A stretch of DNA of 57,218 bases from DAOUGC01 sp034429695 (GCA_034429695.1 DAOUGC010000002.1:1-57218), one strand, 5' to 3'. Positions 16,452-25,764 are shown, counted from the first letter of the stretch. Notes: generated by a model from the sequence alone, not told the origin. A program made the numbers and translations.

Positions 16452-18920
16452 TTATTTCGTTTCCTCTTCGTCCACCCATTCCAGCAGATTGGTCTCAACG
16501 ACCGGTTCATCTGCATTGAATGGAATGCGGAAGGTCTTGATCTCATACGGGTCAAAGTCAACCCTGATCTCCCGCCCAAGGTGGCTCAGTTGCAGGCAGG
16601 CATGGGCGCTCATCCCGGCGGTCTCATAAGCGCGCACAATCCATGCGCCGCCATCCTCAGCCAGCTTGATTACGCTTGCCAGCACATTTTCCGGTTCCAC
16701 CGAGATATACGAATCGGTTTGCGGAAGTTCGCCTGCATGGCTGGTTCCCAACAGCACCACCGGCGGTTGATTAAACTCAGTTGCCTGGCGCACGGTTCCC
16801 GAATCAGCCCATGTACCGCGGTGCGGCAACATGCGATAGCGGAACCGTTGGATGCCCTGGTCAATATAGGAGTATTCCTCGCCCTCCTGCGGGTCCACCG
16901 GCATGTGATTGGCGTACACCGGGCTGCGCAGCACGGTCATGCCAATGTCGCGGATGCGTACGTCAAAACTGTACTTGCCATCGTTGATCAGGCTGAACCC
17001 GTACATCTCTTGATTGTCCTTGGACAACCCGGATACGTCCACCCAGTTCTGGGCAGGCTCCTCTTCACCACAGGCGGGGCGCACAATGCTGCCGTACGGA
17101 ATTTCGTAGGTGCTGTTCATGGAGTACAGATGCAACGGGAAGCGCAGCTTGAGTACCTGGCGCTGCTCGTGCCAGTCCACCATCACATTCACGTCAATGG
17201 CATCCATTCCGGCGTACATGGCAAATTCCTGAACGATGCGGGATCGCCCCCATTCGCTGATCACGCGGATCACGGCTTTCACCGGGCCGTGCTCAATCAG
17301 GCGCACGCTGCTGGCTTTGAACATGCCCACCGCGCGGTCAAAGGTGAAGGCGTTATGCCCCCACGTATCCGAATGATCCTCGTAAACCACCGGCACAGCC
17401 CCGCTGGCGGTAAAGATCTCCAGATCAGCCTGTTTGTCGCGCAGGCTGCGAATGTAGCCTGTTTCGGGGTCAAATTCCAGCCGAAAGCGGTTATTCTCCA
17501 AAACAGTGTCACTGGCCTGCACATCCGCAAAGGTTTTGCTGGTCTTGCGCGGTACAACCCTGAAGGTGCGGTAACCCAGTGCGGGCAGGTCGGCGGTGAA
17601 GGTCAGGCGGTTGCGACCCAGGGCGGTGGCCTGTGAGCGCACTGTCTGGAATGGAACCGGCTGGTCATTTTCGTCCAGCAAGACATCATCCGGCTTGATT
17701 TCGCTCATTTCCACTTCAATATTCTGGGTTCCGGCCCACGCATTTGGGTTGAATACGATAACCGGACGCAGCCGCTCTTCCGGCTGGATGTTGATGTGCC
17801 AGCCGAGCGCCTGGACGGCATTGTTCAGGTTGCGCCCCGCAATGGAAAGCGCTTCGCCGTACTGATCGCGGGCGTCCTCATAGGCGCTTTCAATACTGGT
17901 GCCAGCCAGAATATCATGGAACTGATTAAACAACACGCTTTTCCAGGCCGTGCCAAAATCCTGCGGGTAGGGCAGGCTGACCGCCCAGGCAGAGACGGCG
18001 CTCAGTTTTTCAGCAGCCAGCAAACGGTTTTCCGCGCGGCGGTTCCACTGTTTCACGCCCGAATGTACCGCATAGCAACCACTGGCGTGATGCTGCAGTT
18101 CATCATGCACCACGGGCAGACGTTCGGCACGCAGGCTGGCAGCGTCAAAGAACTCATCCGGTGAGGCAAGCACCAGGCTGGGCAGTTGCGGGTCTTCCAT
18201 CAAACGATGGATGCTCTCCAGGTTTTCAATGGTCGGCCCACCCCCGTGATTGCCCACGCCATAAAAGCACATCGACTCGCTGAACGGGTCGCGCAGCTCT
18301 TCGGCGCAACGCGTGATGTGCTGCTGAATGTCCTTGCCCCACGAGCAATACTCATACGGGATGCGAAAAGCCATCACCCGCGAGCCATCATCCGACTCCC
18401 ACCAGAACAGCCGTCCGGGCAGACCCTTCTCGTGTGGGGATGGGCGCAGAAACACGTAGCGATCCATGCCGCTCTTTTTGAGGATTTGCGGCAGCATGGC
18501 GTTATGCCCAAAGCTGTCCACGTTGTAACCGCAGCGGGCAGTAACGCCAAACTTTTCTTTAAAATATCGCTGGCCGTACAACCCCTGGCGGGCAAAGGAT
18601 TCGCCAGCAGGCAGGTTGCAATCCGGCTCCACCCACCAGCCGCCCACCAGTTGCCAGCGACCCTCGGCAATGCGCTGGCGTATTTCGGCAAACATGGTCG
18701 GCTCATTTTGTTCGATCCATTCAAAATATGCCGCCGAACTGGAAACAAAAACAAAATCAGGAAACTCGCGCATGCGGTCCAGTGCGCTGCGGAAGGTGGC
18801 TTTGGCTTCGTGAAAGCCGTCCTGCCACTGCCAAAGCCACACCGGGTCCAGGTGGGCGTTGCCGATCATGAACAATTTTTGCGAGAGTTTTTTGTCGTTG
18901 GTTAACAAATCAGCCTCCAT
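16452..18920 (-). CDS. Alpha-mannosidase, glycoside hydrolase family 38
   Basis: The 822-residue GH38 enzyme hydrolyses alpha-mannosides with retention. The zinc motif H23-x-D25 occurs in NAHLDPVW. The nucleophile region is GYNVDSFGHN, with Asp135. A further His-rich stretch (FYGVGNHGGGP, near residue 220) and a GH38 C-terminal beta domain with IRVISEWGRS complete the family pattern. No signal peptide is visible, so it should act in the cytoplasm on imported oligosaccharides. A strong GGAGG lies inside codons 2-3, before a TTG at codon 5, so translation may actually begin at 18908. The gene follows the GH31/36-like gene by 63 bases and probably shares its message. Confidence 0.92.
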   Translation of the reverse strand: MEADLLTNDKKLSQKLFMIGNAHLDPVWLWQWQDGFHEAKATFRSALDRMREFPDFVFVSSSAAYFEWIEQNEPTMFAEIRQRIAEGRWQLVGGWWVEPDCNLPAGESFARQGLYGQRYFKEKFGVTARCGYNVDSFGHNAMLPQILKKSGMDRYVFLRPSPHEKGLPGRLFWWESDDGSRVMAFRIPYEYCSWGKDIQQHITRCAEELRDPFSESMCFYGVGNHGGGPTIENLESIHRLMEDPQLPSLVLASPDEFFDAASLRAERLPVVHDELQHHASGCYAVHSGVKQWNRRAENRLLAAEKLSAVSAWAVSLPYPQDFGTAWKSVLFNQFHDILAGTSIESAYEDARDQYGEALSIAGRNLNNAVQALGWHINIQPEERLRPVIVFNPNAWAGTQNIEVEMSEIKPDDVLLDENDQPVPFQTVRSQATALGRNRLTFTADLPALGYRTFRVVPRKTSKTFADVQASDTVLENNRFRLEFDPETGYIRSLRDKQADLEIFTASGAVPVVYEDHSDTWGHNAFTFDRAVGMFKASSVRLIEHGPVKAVIRVISEWGRSRIVQEFAMYAGMDAIDVNVMVDWHEQRQVLKLRFPLHLYSMNSTYEIPYGSIVRPACGEEEPAQNWVDVSGLSKDNQEMYGFSLINDGKYSFDVRIRDIGMTVLRSPVYANHMPVDPQEGEEYSYIDQGIQRFRYRMLPHRGTWADSGTVRQATEFNQPPVVLLGTSHAGELPQTDSYISVEPENVLASVIKLAEDGGAWIVRAYETAGMSAHACLQLSHLGREIRVDFDPYEIKTFRIPFNADEPVVETNLLEWVDEEETK

Positions 18921-18983
18921 GAATGCTGGGAACGATCATTTAAAGAATAGCCGGGGGGTTCCGTCCGGTTGACGGACAACTTG

Positions 18984-20753
18984 CTATTGCCCACCAGCCT
19001 GTTTTTTGGGTACGGCAGGCAGACCTTCCATGGGACGGATGCCGTTGAGCGCCAGGGCGGAACGATAGGCATCCCACACGCGGCGGATGCTGGCGTAATC
19101 CTCAGGTTCAAGCGGTTCCTGGGTGGAATCGATGCGGTCAACAAAATACAGGGCAGGCACGCCCAACGCGGGCTGCGTTTCCAGATACTGCCGCCAGACC
19201 GCACGCGACGGCATGGGCCAGTTATCGGTGTCCACCAGCGCGCGCGGGCAGGCGATCTCAGCCACAATGGCGCGGTGGCTCATGGTGCGGCACGGATCAA
19301 AAGCGGTGTTGATGTCGTTCAGGCGAATGGCGTCCACCACATCCGCCAGATAGGGGTGCGGGGTGTGCGCAATCACCAGCGCGTCCGGCTTTACCGCTTT
19401 GGCTTCACTGTACAGGATGTATAGATAGCGGTGCATCAATTCCAATCCCCAGGCACTGCCGTGGCGATGCAGCCCAGGCCCGCAAGGGATGCGTGCGGTG
19501 AAATCAATCTTGAATCCATCGGCGCCGTAGCCTTCATCGGACAACATGCGCCGTACTGAGGAGCGCAGGCGGGCCTCATAGGCAGGGTTGGTGGGGTCCA
19601 CCGCCACCGGTTTTCCGGCTGCGTTGGTGATGCACTCACTCACCGGTACACCCTGCGGGTCCCAGGCTTTCAACCAAAGCAGCACCCTGCGTCCACTGGT
19701 GTGTTGCTCGCGAATAAAACCGGGCAGGTCGGGCCACTGGGTGGCGTCCACTTCGTTGCCGCCGTAGGTGGCCTGCCAGCGATCATCAATCACCACTGTG
19801 CCGGGTTCCACCCCGTTAAGCAGCAGGGTGGAGAGAAAATTGACATAATTGGACTGGGTGGCGTAATCAGGCGCACGTCCGCCTTCAGCCGCTGCCAGCG
19901 CACATTGCGCGCCCCATCCGCAAAAGATCGGCTCGTACCACCATGCCGGTCTCACAGGCTGATCCGCTTCACCCCCCGCCAGTGAATTAAGCGCGCCCAC
20001 ATGCTCGCTGAGCACGCGGTAGGGGTCATCTTCAAAATCAAAGCCAATTGCCGGCAGGGTCAGGCTGCCCTGCACCTGTGTCTGACCGTCAAACGCCAGT
20101 GTCAGGTAAAAAGCGCCGTTGCGCCCGTGATATTCAAATTCACTATAAGTGTGCATACCTGGGCGCGCTTCCACCCCCATACCCATCCAGCCGGAGGAAG
20201 TATCAAAGCCGTAACAGAATGGAGGTGGGGTAAAAAACCAGTCCGCCCTGCCAGGCAGCGGCACACCGGTGAGATTGATGCTGGAAGATGCCGACGACTG
20301 GAAAAAGTAAGCTTCATCCGTGCCAGGTTCGGGGTTAAAGCCTTTTTTAAAGGCCTGCCCCGACCAGAAAAACCCGCTGCCCCAGCGCACATTGGCAGAT
20401 GTATTGCCGCCGAAGTAACAAACCTCGCCCAGGGCGCCATTGCCGAAAACAGTAACTTCATAAGCAAACCGCGTTTGCCAGCAGCGGAAGCGCACCAGCT
20501 TGCGTTCCCACACCGAGCTTTGCACCTCAGCCGAGAACAGGACCCAGTCCTCACCTTCTTCAACCTTCCACGGGCCAACCAGGATCGAATCCTCATCCTG
20601 CCCGCCGGACTGCACCCCGGCCAGTGCGTACAGGTCAGCCAATGTCTGGCCGTTGGCAGCTTTCAAACACACATACGGCCGGTCAGCCGGAAAAACCAGG
20701 CGGTAACGATCAGCATCCAGGGCAAGCGTGTCAGAGCGATGGACAATCAACAT
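18984..20753 (-). CDS. Clan GH-D (GH31/GH36-like) alpha-glycosidase
   Basis: The 589-residue protein starts at 20753, where AGGTG lies six bases before ATG. An N-terminal beta-sandwich (about 1-250) precedes a (beta/alpha)8 barrel containing VVIDDRWQ (about residue 325), L-L-W-L-K-A-W and D-G-F-K-I-D-F. The aspartate in the latter is the expected nucleophile of clan GH-D enzymes such as alpha-galactosidases and alpha-glucosidases. The closing part has IAHTPHPYLADVVDAIRLND, where the general acid would lie. Family-level placement between GH31 and GH36 is not safe by eye. It is the first gene of a two-gene operon with GH38 and is divergent from GH4. An 18-bp palindrome lies in front of its promoter. 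Confidence 0.78.
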   Translation of the reverse strand: MLIVHRSDTLALDADRYRLVFPADRPYVCLKAANGQTLADLYALAGVQSGGQDEDSILVGPWKVEEGEDWVLFSAEVQSSVWERKLVRFRCWQTRFAYEVTVFGNGALGEVCYFGGNTSANVRWGSGFFWSGQAFKKGFNPEPGTDEAYFFQSSASSSINLTGVPLPGRADWFFTPPPFCYGFDTSSGWMGMGVEARPGMHTYSEFEYHGRNGAFYLTLAFDGQTQVQGSLTLPAIGFDFEDDPYRVLSEHVGALNSLAGGEADQPVRPAWWYEPIFCGWGAQCALAAAEGGRAPDYATQSNYVNFLSTLLLNGVEPGTVVIDDRWQATYGGNEVDATQWPDLPGFIREQHTSGRRVLLWLKAWDPQGVPVSECITNAAGKPVAVDPTNPAYEARLRSSVRRMLSDEGYGADGFKIDFTARIPCGPGLHRHGSAWGLELMHRYLYILYSEAKAVKPDALVIAHTPHPYLADVVDAIRLNDINTAFDPCRTMSHRAIVAEIACPRALVDTDNWPMPSRAVWRQYLETQPALGVPALYFVDRIDSTQEPLEPEDYASIRRVWDAYRSALALNGIRPMEGLPAVPKKQAGGQ

Positions 20754-20782
20754 AAGTGCACCTATAATATGACTGGGCGTAA

Positions 20783-20800
20783 GCGAACGTTCACGTTCGC
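20783..20800. promoter_or_regulatory. Operator-like palindrome between divergent glycosidase genes
   Basis: The arms GCGAACGT (20783-20790) and ACGTTCGC (20793-20800) are perfect reverse complements around a 2-base centre. On the minus strand a TATTAT box (20769-20764) lies about 30 bases ahead of the GH31/36-like start. The palindrome overlaps its -35 position. Its size resembles LacI/GalR-type sites, but no such regulator gene is adjacent. Confidence 0.5.
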
Positions 20801-21016
20801 ATCCCCGCTCCACCCAGACGCGGGGATCATCTTACTCGAGATAAATTGCCAACAGTTTGAACTGCCAGACCCATCATACATTTGCGGTTTTGGTGTGTCA
20901 ATAAAGCATACTTTACATAATTGATAGTCAATTGTCATATTACCGTGCCATTTCAACGCGCTCGCGCGTTTTCCTGCATCGGCTGGTCATAACCCATATT
21001 TACGAGGAGATGTTTT

Positions 21017-22357
21017 ATGGCACAAAAGATCGTATTAATCGGCGCCGGCTCGGCGAATTTTGGGCTGGGCACACTCGGCGACATCCTCAAGAGCAAAACC
21101 TTTGAAGGCAGCACCGTCACGCTGCTGGATATCAACCCGACTGCGCTCAAGCGGGTGGAAGATATTGCCTTGCGGTATATCAAGAAACACAACCTGCCCT
21201 TCACCCTGCAAGCCACCACCGATCGCCGCGAGGCGCTGCAGGGCGCCACTTTCTGCATCATTTCCATTGAAGTGGGCAGCCGTTTTGAACTGTGGGATCA
21301 GGACTGGAAAATTCCCATGCAATACGGCATCCGCCAGGTGTACGGCGAAAATGGCGGGCCGGGTGGCCTGTTCCATTCACTGCGCATCATTCCCCCCATC
21401 CTCGATATCTGCGCCGATATCATGGAGATCTGCCCTGACGCTTACGTGTTCAACTTCTCCAACCCCATGAGCCGCATCTGCACCACCGTGATGCGCAAAT
21501 TCCCTGCGCTCAAGCTGGTGGGGCTGTGCCACGAGGTGGCCTCGCTGCCGGAGCACCTGCCGAAAATCCTTGATACCCCGCTGGAAAACATCAGCTTCCA
21601 CGCTGGTGGCCTCAATCATTTCTCCATCCTGCTGGATGTGCACTACAAGGACAGCGGCAAGGACGCCTACCCCGATGTGCGCGCCAATGCACCGGCATAT
21701 TTTGCCACCCTGCCGAGCTTGATGGAGAGCGTTGCGCACGAGATGAACCCCGCTGAAAACCCCCTGGTTCACAAAGGTAACGTGTGGGCTGAGCGCGAGC
21801 TGTTCAAGGTCATTCTGGAGGATTTTGGTTATCTACCCATCACCACCGACAGCCACTTTGGAGAATACATCCAGTGGGCGCAGGATGCAGTGGATCATCA
21901 GGGCATCCTCGACTTCTACGCAATTTACCAGCAGTGGTGCGCCGTGGCGGTTTCTGATGACCGCATTGAAGGCTCCAATGAAGGCTGGACGATTGTGCCG
22001 ATTATGGAAGGCATCATCAACGATTCCTGTCATGAGGAGCACGCTGTCAATGTGATGAACAACGGTCTGATCGACAATCTACCGGCTGACATTGCGGTTG
22101 AGGTTCCTGCCGTTGTGGACGCAAAAGGCGTTCACGGGCTGCAACTGGGCAAGCTGCCCAAAGCCTTTGGCGGTCTGCTGAACAATCAATACGCCGTGCA
22201 CGACCTGACCGCGGAAGCCGTGCTCAACCGGTCAAAGCAGGCAGCCTTGCAGGCGCTGCTGGTGGACCCCGTGGTGCACAGCCATAAAGCCGCCCGCCAG
22301 ACGCTGGAGACGGTTATTGATTTGCAAAAACGCTGGTTGGGCTATTTGGAGCCGTAG
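21017..22357 (+). CDS. NAD-dependent alpha-glycosidase, glycoside hydrolase family 4
   Basis: The 446-residue enzyme has the GH4 layout: an N-terminal dinucleotide fold with GAGSANFG (residues 8-15), the family motif F-N-x-S-N-P-M and the metal residues L-C-H-E (about 173-176) and G-L-N-H-F (about 200). GH4 enzymes use NAD+ and Mn2+ to oxidise C3 of the sugar and eliminate the aglycone, and they include alpha-galactosidases, alpha-glucosidases and alpha-glucuronidases. The cysteine of the C-H pair is conserved, which is typical of the NAD/Mn subgroup. AGGAG precedes the ATG by 8 bases. It lies next to GH31/36-like and GH38 genes, which suggests degradation of alpha-linked oligosaccharides. 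Confidence 0.9.
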   Translation: MAQKIVLIGAGSANFGLGTLGDILKSKTFEGSTVTLLDINPTALKRVEDIALRYIKKHNLPFTLQATTDRREALQGATFCIISIEVGSRFELWDQDWKIPMQYGIRQVYGENGGPGGLFHSLRIIPPILDICADIMEICPDAYVFNFSNPMSRICTTVMRKFPALKLVGLCHEVASLPEHLPKILDTPLENISFHAGGLNHFSILLDVHYKDSGKDAYPDVRANAPAYFATLPSLMESVAHEMNPAENPLVHKGNVWAERELFKVILEDFGYLPITTDSHFGEYIQWAQDAVDHQGILDFYAIYQQWCAVAVSDDRIEGSNEGWTIVPIMEGIINDSCHEEHAVNVMNNGLIDNLPADIAVEVPAVVDAKGVHGLQLGKLPKAFGGLLNNQYAVHDLTAEAVLNRSKQAALQALLVDPVVHSHKAARQTLETVIDLQKRWLGYLEP

Positions 22358-22359
22358 CC

Positions 22360-22434
22360 GCAGGGTGGGTTCGATTTTGAACCCACCGTCTTTCTCGGAT
22401 GATATATAAATCGGTGGGTCGGAAAAGCTCCGAG
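22360..22434. repeat. GTAGGGTGGGT-type inverted-repeat element, copy A (truncated)
   Basis: Copy A begins 2 bases after the GH4 stop codon with GCAGGGTGGGT. It contains a hairpin (GTGGGTTC-GATTTT-GAACCCAC, 22365-22386) and a shared stretch ending CGGTGGGTCGGAAAAGCTCCGA. It aligns with copy B across about 74 bases with only six or so differences, at a distance of exactly 320 bp. The right-hand terminal repeat seen in the other copies is missing. Its hairpin may also serve as the GH4 terminator. Confidence 0.8.
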
Positions 22435-22459
22435 ATCTGTTCCAACTAATTAGTCAGCC

Positions 22460-22581
22460 GTAGGGTGGGTCCGCTTTTGGACCCACCGCTTTTCACCAAT
22501 CAATGTGGATAATGTTATTTACCGCACACATTCGGTGGGCTGAGAAAGCATCACGCCAGCGAAGCTGGTGCCCCACCCTAC
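22460..22581. repeat. GTAGGGTGGG-type element with perfect 10-bp terminal inverted repeats, copy C
   Basis: Copy C starts GTAGGGTGGG (22460-22469) and ends CCCACCCTAC (22572-22581), an exact inverted pair. An internal hairpin GTGGGTCC-GCTTTT-GGACCCAC matches the hairpins of copies A and B. The interior is longer and more diverged than in the other two copies. It has the form of a 122-bp non-coding miniature element. Confidence 0.8.
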
Positions 22582-22679
22582 CACTCCGACTCACCTTACA
22601 CTTACTCAAATCGGCGGCATGGAAGAACACCTCGCCGGTGAAACGGGCGCTCCGCCCTACAGGCTGCGAGCAGGTCGCC

Positions 22680-22763
22680 GTAATGTGGGTTCGCTTTTGG
22701 ACCCACCGTCTTTCTCGGATGATATATCAATCGGTGGGTCGGAAAAGCTCCGACCCACCCTAC
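22680..22763. repeat. GTAGGGTGGGT-type inverted-repeat element, copy B
   Basis: Copy B has a degenerate left end (GTAATGTGGGT) and a perfect right end (ACCCACCCTAC, 22753-22763). The internal stretch is nearly identical to copy A. It ends 8 bases before the GH114 stop codon, so copies A, C and B fill most of the 414-bp gap between the convergent GH4 and GH114 genes. No open reading frame of credible length lies in the gap. Confidence 0.8.
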
Positions 22764-22771
22764 CCGTACTC

Positions 22772-23572
22772 TCACCAGCACGGCTGGCGCCATTCACCCA
22801 GATCGCGCTTTTTGAGCAACGCCTGGTAATTCCACGCCTGCGCAGCCGGGCAAAACTCACCCACTTTTGCACCGAGGTCGGTGTACTCAATCATCAACAC
22901 CGGCTTGCCCGCCCGGGCAAAAGGTTGCGCCAACCCACACCAGCCCTGGTCAAAGCAATCCTCAGTGACCATGAAATCAAACCAGGGTTCCAGCTCCACT
23001 GCCTGTTCGGGGTCATTTTTCAGCCCCACCTGCAACCCCAGGCTGTGAGCCAGGTCGGCAATGAAGCGGTTGTAACGCAACTGATCCTCAGCCGTCAGCG
23101 GAAAACCGGTGTCATTGGTGTGGCTGTCCATGTTGTCAGGGTCGGCTCCGTCAAAGCCCTTGTCTCTGCACAGTTCCAGCCGCGCGCGCATGATCGGCTC
23201 AAGTGCCTCCAGATTGCGAATATCCAACCACTTCTCCCCCGCCCAGCCAACATAATCCTTGCCAAGCACTTCGGGCGGAAAATCACCGGCGTCTGGACGC
23301 CAGTCCTCCCAGCTACCCGCGCTGAAATAACAAATCATGGTAATACCACGCGCTTTGTAAGCCGCCACGGTTTCCGCTGAAGTATCGTACAGGTCCACAT
23401 CGTACAGATCAACATCAAGCGGATCAGCCTGCGGCGGCACGGAAAGCTGGATCTGCCAGTTCAGGTCATTTTCAGGACGCCAATCCGGTTCATTACGGAC
23501 AGGCGAAAATAATCCGCAACCAGCCAGCAAGGCAGGCAACAGAAGCAATCCCCACGCATTCTTCATGCGCAT
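22772..23572 (-). CDS. GH114-type (endo-alpha-1,4-polygalactosaminidase family) lipoprotein
   Basis: The 266-residue protein has a lipoprotein signal peptide with lipobox L-A-G-C (Cys19). The mature part is a TIM barrel of the GH114 (DUF297-like) family: it has V-D-L-Y-D, M-I-C-Y-F-S-A-G-S-W-E-D-W-R, the substrate-site acidic pattern KGFDGADPDNMDS and a final strand, VLMIEYTDLG. Members hydrolyse alpha-1,4-linked galactosamine polymers in biofilm or fungal exopolysaccharide. The enzyme should be anchored on the outer face of the cytoplasmic membrane. The gene starts 2 bases after the sensor gene stop on the same strand, so the two may share one message. It ends next to repeat copy B. Confidence 0.85.
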   Translation of the reverse strand: MRMKNAWGLLLLPALLAGCGLFSPVRNEPDWRPENDLNWQIQLSVPPQADPLDVDLYDVDLYDTSAETVAAYKARGITMICYFSAGSWEDWRPDAGDFPPEVLGKDYVGWAGEKWLDIRNLEALEPIMRARLELCRDKGFDGADPDNMDSHTNDTGFPLTAEDQLRYNRFIADLAHSLGLQVGLKNDPEQAVELEPWFDFMVTEDCFDQGWCGLAQPFARAGKPVLMIEYTDLGAKVGEFCPAAQAWNYQALLKKRDLGEWRQPCW

Positions 23573-23574
23573 GA

Positions 23575-25215
23575 TTAATCCTGGGCTTGGAGCGTGAACG
23601 TAAAAATGGAACCCTGACCCGGTTTGCTCTCAGCCACAAGTTGCCCACCCTGCGCCTGCACCATGGCATAAATCTGCCCGAGATGCAGATACATGCTGGG
23701 CGTCGCCGGTTGTTCGCGGCTTTGATTGGGATGAGTGTCAAACAGGTGCGCCATTTGATTGGGATGAATACCCACACCGGTATCCTGAATGGACACTTTT
23801 GCCAGGCCGTCTCCGCGCTCTATGCGGATGGTGATGCGCCCGCCGGGACGGGTAAAGTGCACCGAATTGGAGAGCAGGCCGTCGTAGACCTGATCAATGT
23901 AATTGGGGTCACCCAGCGCGTTTACAATGCCACCGGCCAGGTCAAGCGACATGCGCAAATTGCTCTGATCACATTCACGCTGGAAGCGCATCATGGAACG
24001 CCGCGCCGCGCTGACCAGATCCACCACCGGCAGGTTGATGCGCGGCTGGTTTTCCGGCAGGCTGGCCACCGCCACTGATTGTTTAATCGCCAGCAACTGG
24101 TTGCGAAGGATGATCAAATTGTTTCTCAGGTTGGGGTCCAACCGGCCCGTCTTGCCGGCCAGCAGGCTCTCCAGCATGTTGAGTGAGAACTCCAGTTGTG
24201 AATGAACGCCCTTGTTGAGATCCGTCAGCGCATCGTTGCGGGTTTTCTCCCTGCGCTGGGTGGCTTCGATCACACCTTTGAGGGACTTGGCGCGGTCTTC
24301 CAGCGCATGCACCAGGCGCGCATTCATGATGGCAATGGAAGCGTAATCAGCAATGGCTGCCAGCAGGTCCATCTGCGACTGGGTGAAGGGCCGGTCTTCA
24401 CGGCGCATGCACACCATCAACCCGGCCACCTGTTTTTGCACCATGATGGGCGTACCCACTGCCGCCCGTCCCAGATGGCCCAATCCAAGCTCCGCCAGCC
24501 GGCTGCCCGACTCAGCACGGGGTTGCGCTTTTTGCAGGATGCTCGAGGTGAAAACATCCCTCCAGCTCGCTTTCTGTTGCTCGGGAGGCAGGTTGCGCTG
24601 GGCTGATAGCAACAGACGTTCCTTTACAGGGTCAAGCAACAACAACCAGCCAATATCAGCCTGCAACGCCGAGAGTGACCCGTTGACGATCTGCTCGAAC
24701 AGCACATTTTGCTCGGTGATGGCTGTCACCGCCTTGCCAATGCCAAACAGGGTGGTCAATTCACGCACCCGGTTTTCCATTTCCTGATTGATGCCCTGTA
24801 ACTGGCGGGCAAATGCTTCGCGTTCCGCCCGGCCAAATGCCTGCTTGAGCGCGCGTTCCACCGCCGAGATCACCTCGGTTTCGCGCACCGGCCAGATTAA
24901 ATGATCCACCGCACCAAGGCGGAAGGATTGGATGATATCCTTTTCCATGCCGTGCTGGGTCAGCCCGATCACCGGCGTTTCAATGCCCTGGTGATTGAGC
25001 GCAATCAGCAGATCCTTGCCGGTCAACCCGCTCAGGTTGAGATCGGCAATGATTAAATGAGGTCTGAAGGATTTCACTGCTTCCAACGCCCCGGTAATAT
25101 CAGACGCCTGCTGCACGATAAAACCCATCGGCTCAAGCGACTGAACGCGCAGAAAATCAGCAATCAGCGGATTGCTTTCCACAATCAATATCTTTGGGGT
25201 GGGTTGATCAGGCAT
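23575..25215 (-). CDS. Receiver-GAF-histidine-kinase-like hybrid sensor
   Basis: The 546-residue soluble protein has a receiver domain (about 8-122; Asp58 as acceptor), a GAF domain (about 145-300), a helical segment with His338 in G-V-H-S-Q-L-E and a HATPase domain (about 400-545; N-box LLSNS, G1 box DTGVGI). Two features depart from canonical members. The conserved receiver Lys before Pro is replaced by Trp108 (LIWPV), and the acidic pair near the start is E-S rather than D-D or E-D. The H-box also lacks the usual H-E-L-R-T-P. It could work as a non-phosphorylating or ATP-binding sensor, and phosphotransfer should not be assumed. ATG at 25215 was chosen over an upstream TTG. It precedes GH114 by 2 bases. 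Confidence 0.82.
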   Translation of the reverse strand: MPDQPTPKILIVESNPLIADFLRVQSLEPMGFIVQQASDITGALEAVKSFRPHLIIADLNLSGLTGKDLLIALNHQGIETPVIGLTQHGMEKDIIQSFRLGAVDHLIWPVRETEVISAVERALKQAFGRAEREAFARQLQGINQEMENRVRELTTLFGIGKAVTAITEQNVLFEQIVNGSLSALQADIGWLLLLDPVKERLLLSAQRNLPPEQQKASWRDVFTSSILQKAQPRAESGSRLAELGLGHLGRAAVGTPIMVQKQVAGLMVCMRREDRPFTQSQMDLLAAIADYASIAIMNARLVHALEDRAKSLKGVIEATQRREKTRNDALTDLNKGVHSQLEFSLNMLESLLAGKTGRLDPNLRNNLIILRNQLLAIKQSVAVASLPENQPRINLPVVDLVSAARRSMMRFQRECDQSNLRMSLDLAGGIVNALGDPNYIDQVYDGLLSNSVHFTRPGGRITIRIERGDGLAKVSIQDTGVGIHPNQMAHLFDTHPNQSREQPATPSMYLHLGQIYAMVQAQGGQLVAESKPGQGSIFTFTLQAQD

Positions 25216-25307
25216 GGACAATTTAAATGAAAACTGGTTGGATTCCGGTTATAAATTTATCATACCTTAAAAACCAACCAGTGGTAAAGTATTTTGGATA
25301 ATTGGTC

Positions 25308-25763
25308 TTAAACGGTTATTGTTTTCACCTCTTGAACCGCCGCCTGCGGTGATTTCATCGTGATGGCATACACCGGACAATCCAGCTCGCAAAAAGCGCA
25401 AGCGATGCAGGTCTTGGGGTTCTGCAACCATGGGCGGCTGGGGGCCAACCCCATGCTGTTGCCAACACCGGCCAGGCCAATGCTGCCCGTGGGACATGAC
25501 GCCACACAAACCTTGCAATCGGTGCAGGTTTCGTAATCCCATTCGGGTTTGGGCCACATGGATGGTTTGATATGCGCCACCCGCTCACCGGAAGGAGCCA
25601 GCACGGCATCCACCGGACAGATACGGCCGCAAGCGCCGCAATCAATGCAGATACGCGGGTCGATCACGTGCAGGTGCTTGCGTTCCCCGCTGATGGCGCC
25701 CACCGGGCACTGGCGCACACAGGCTGTACAGCCGGTGCAATCCTCAATGATGCGATGTGTCAT
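25308..25763 (-). CDS. Polyferredoxin with four [4Fe-4S] motifs
   Basis: The 151-residue protein has four C-x2-C-x2-C-x3-C-P cluster motifs, starting near Cys9, Cys39, Cys80 and Cys119, so it should carry up to four [4Fe-4S] clusters. It follows the aldehyde oxidoreductase stop by 1 base and is therefore its likely electron carrier or the small subunit of its complex. It resembles the ferredoxin-like partners that often accompany AOR-type enzymes in anaerobes. No hydrophobic segment is visible, so it is cytoplasmic. Confidence 0.9.
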   Translation of the reverse strand: MTHRIIEDCTGCTACVRQCPVGAISGERKHLHVIDPRICIDCGACGRICPVDAVLAPSGERVAHIKPSMWPKPEWDYETCTDCKVCVASCPTGSIGLAGVGNSMGLAPSRPWLQNPKTCIACAFCELDCPVYAITMKSPQAAVQEVKTITV

Positions 25764-25764
25764 C

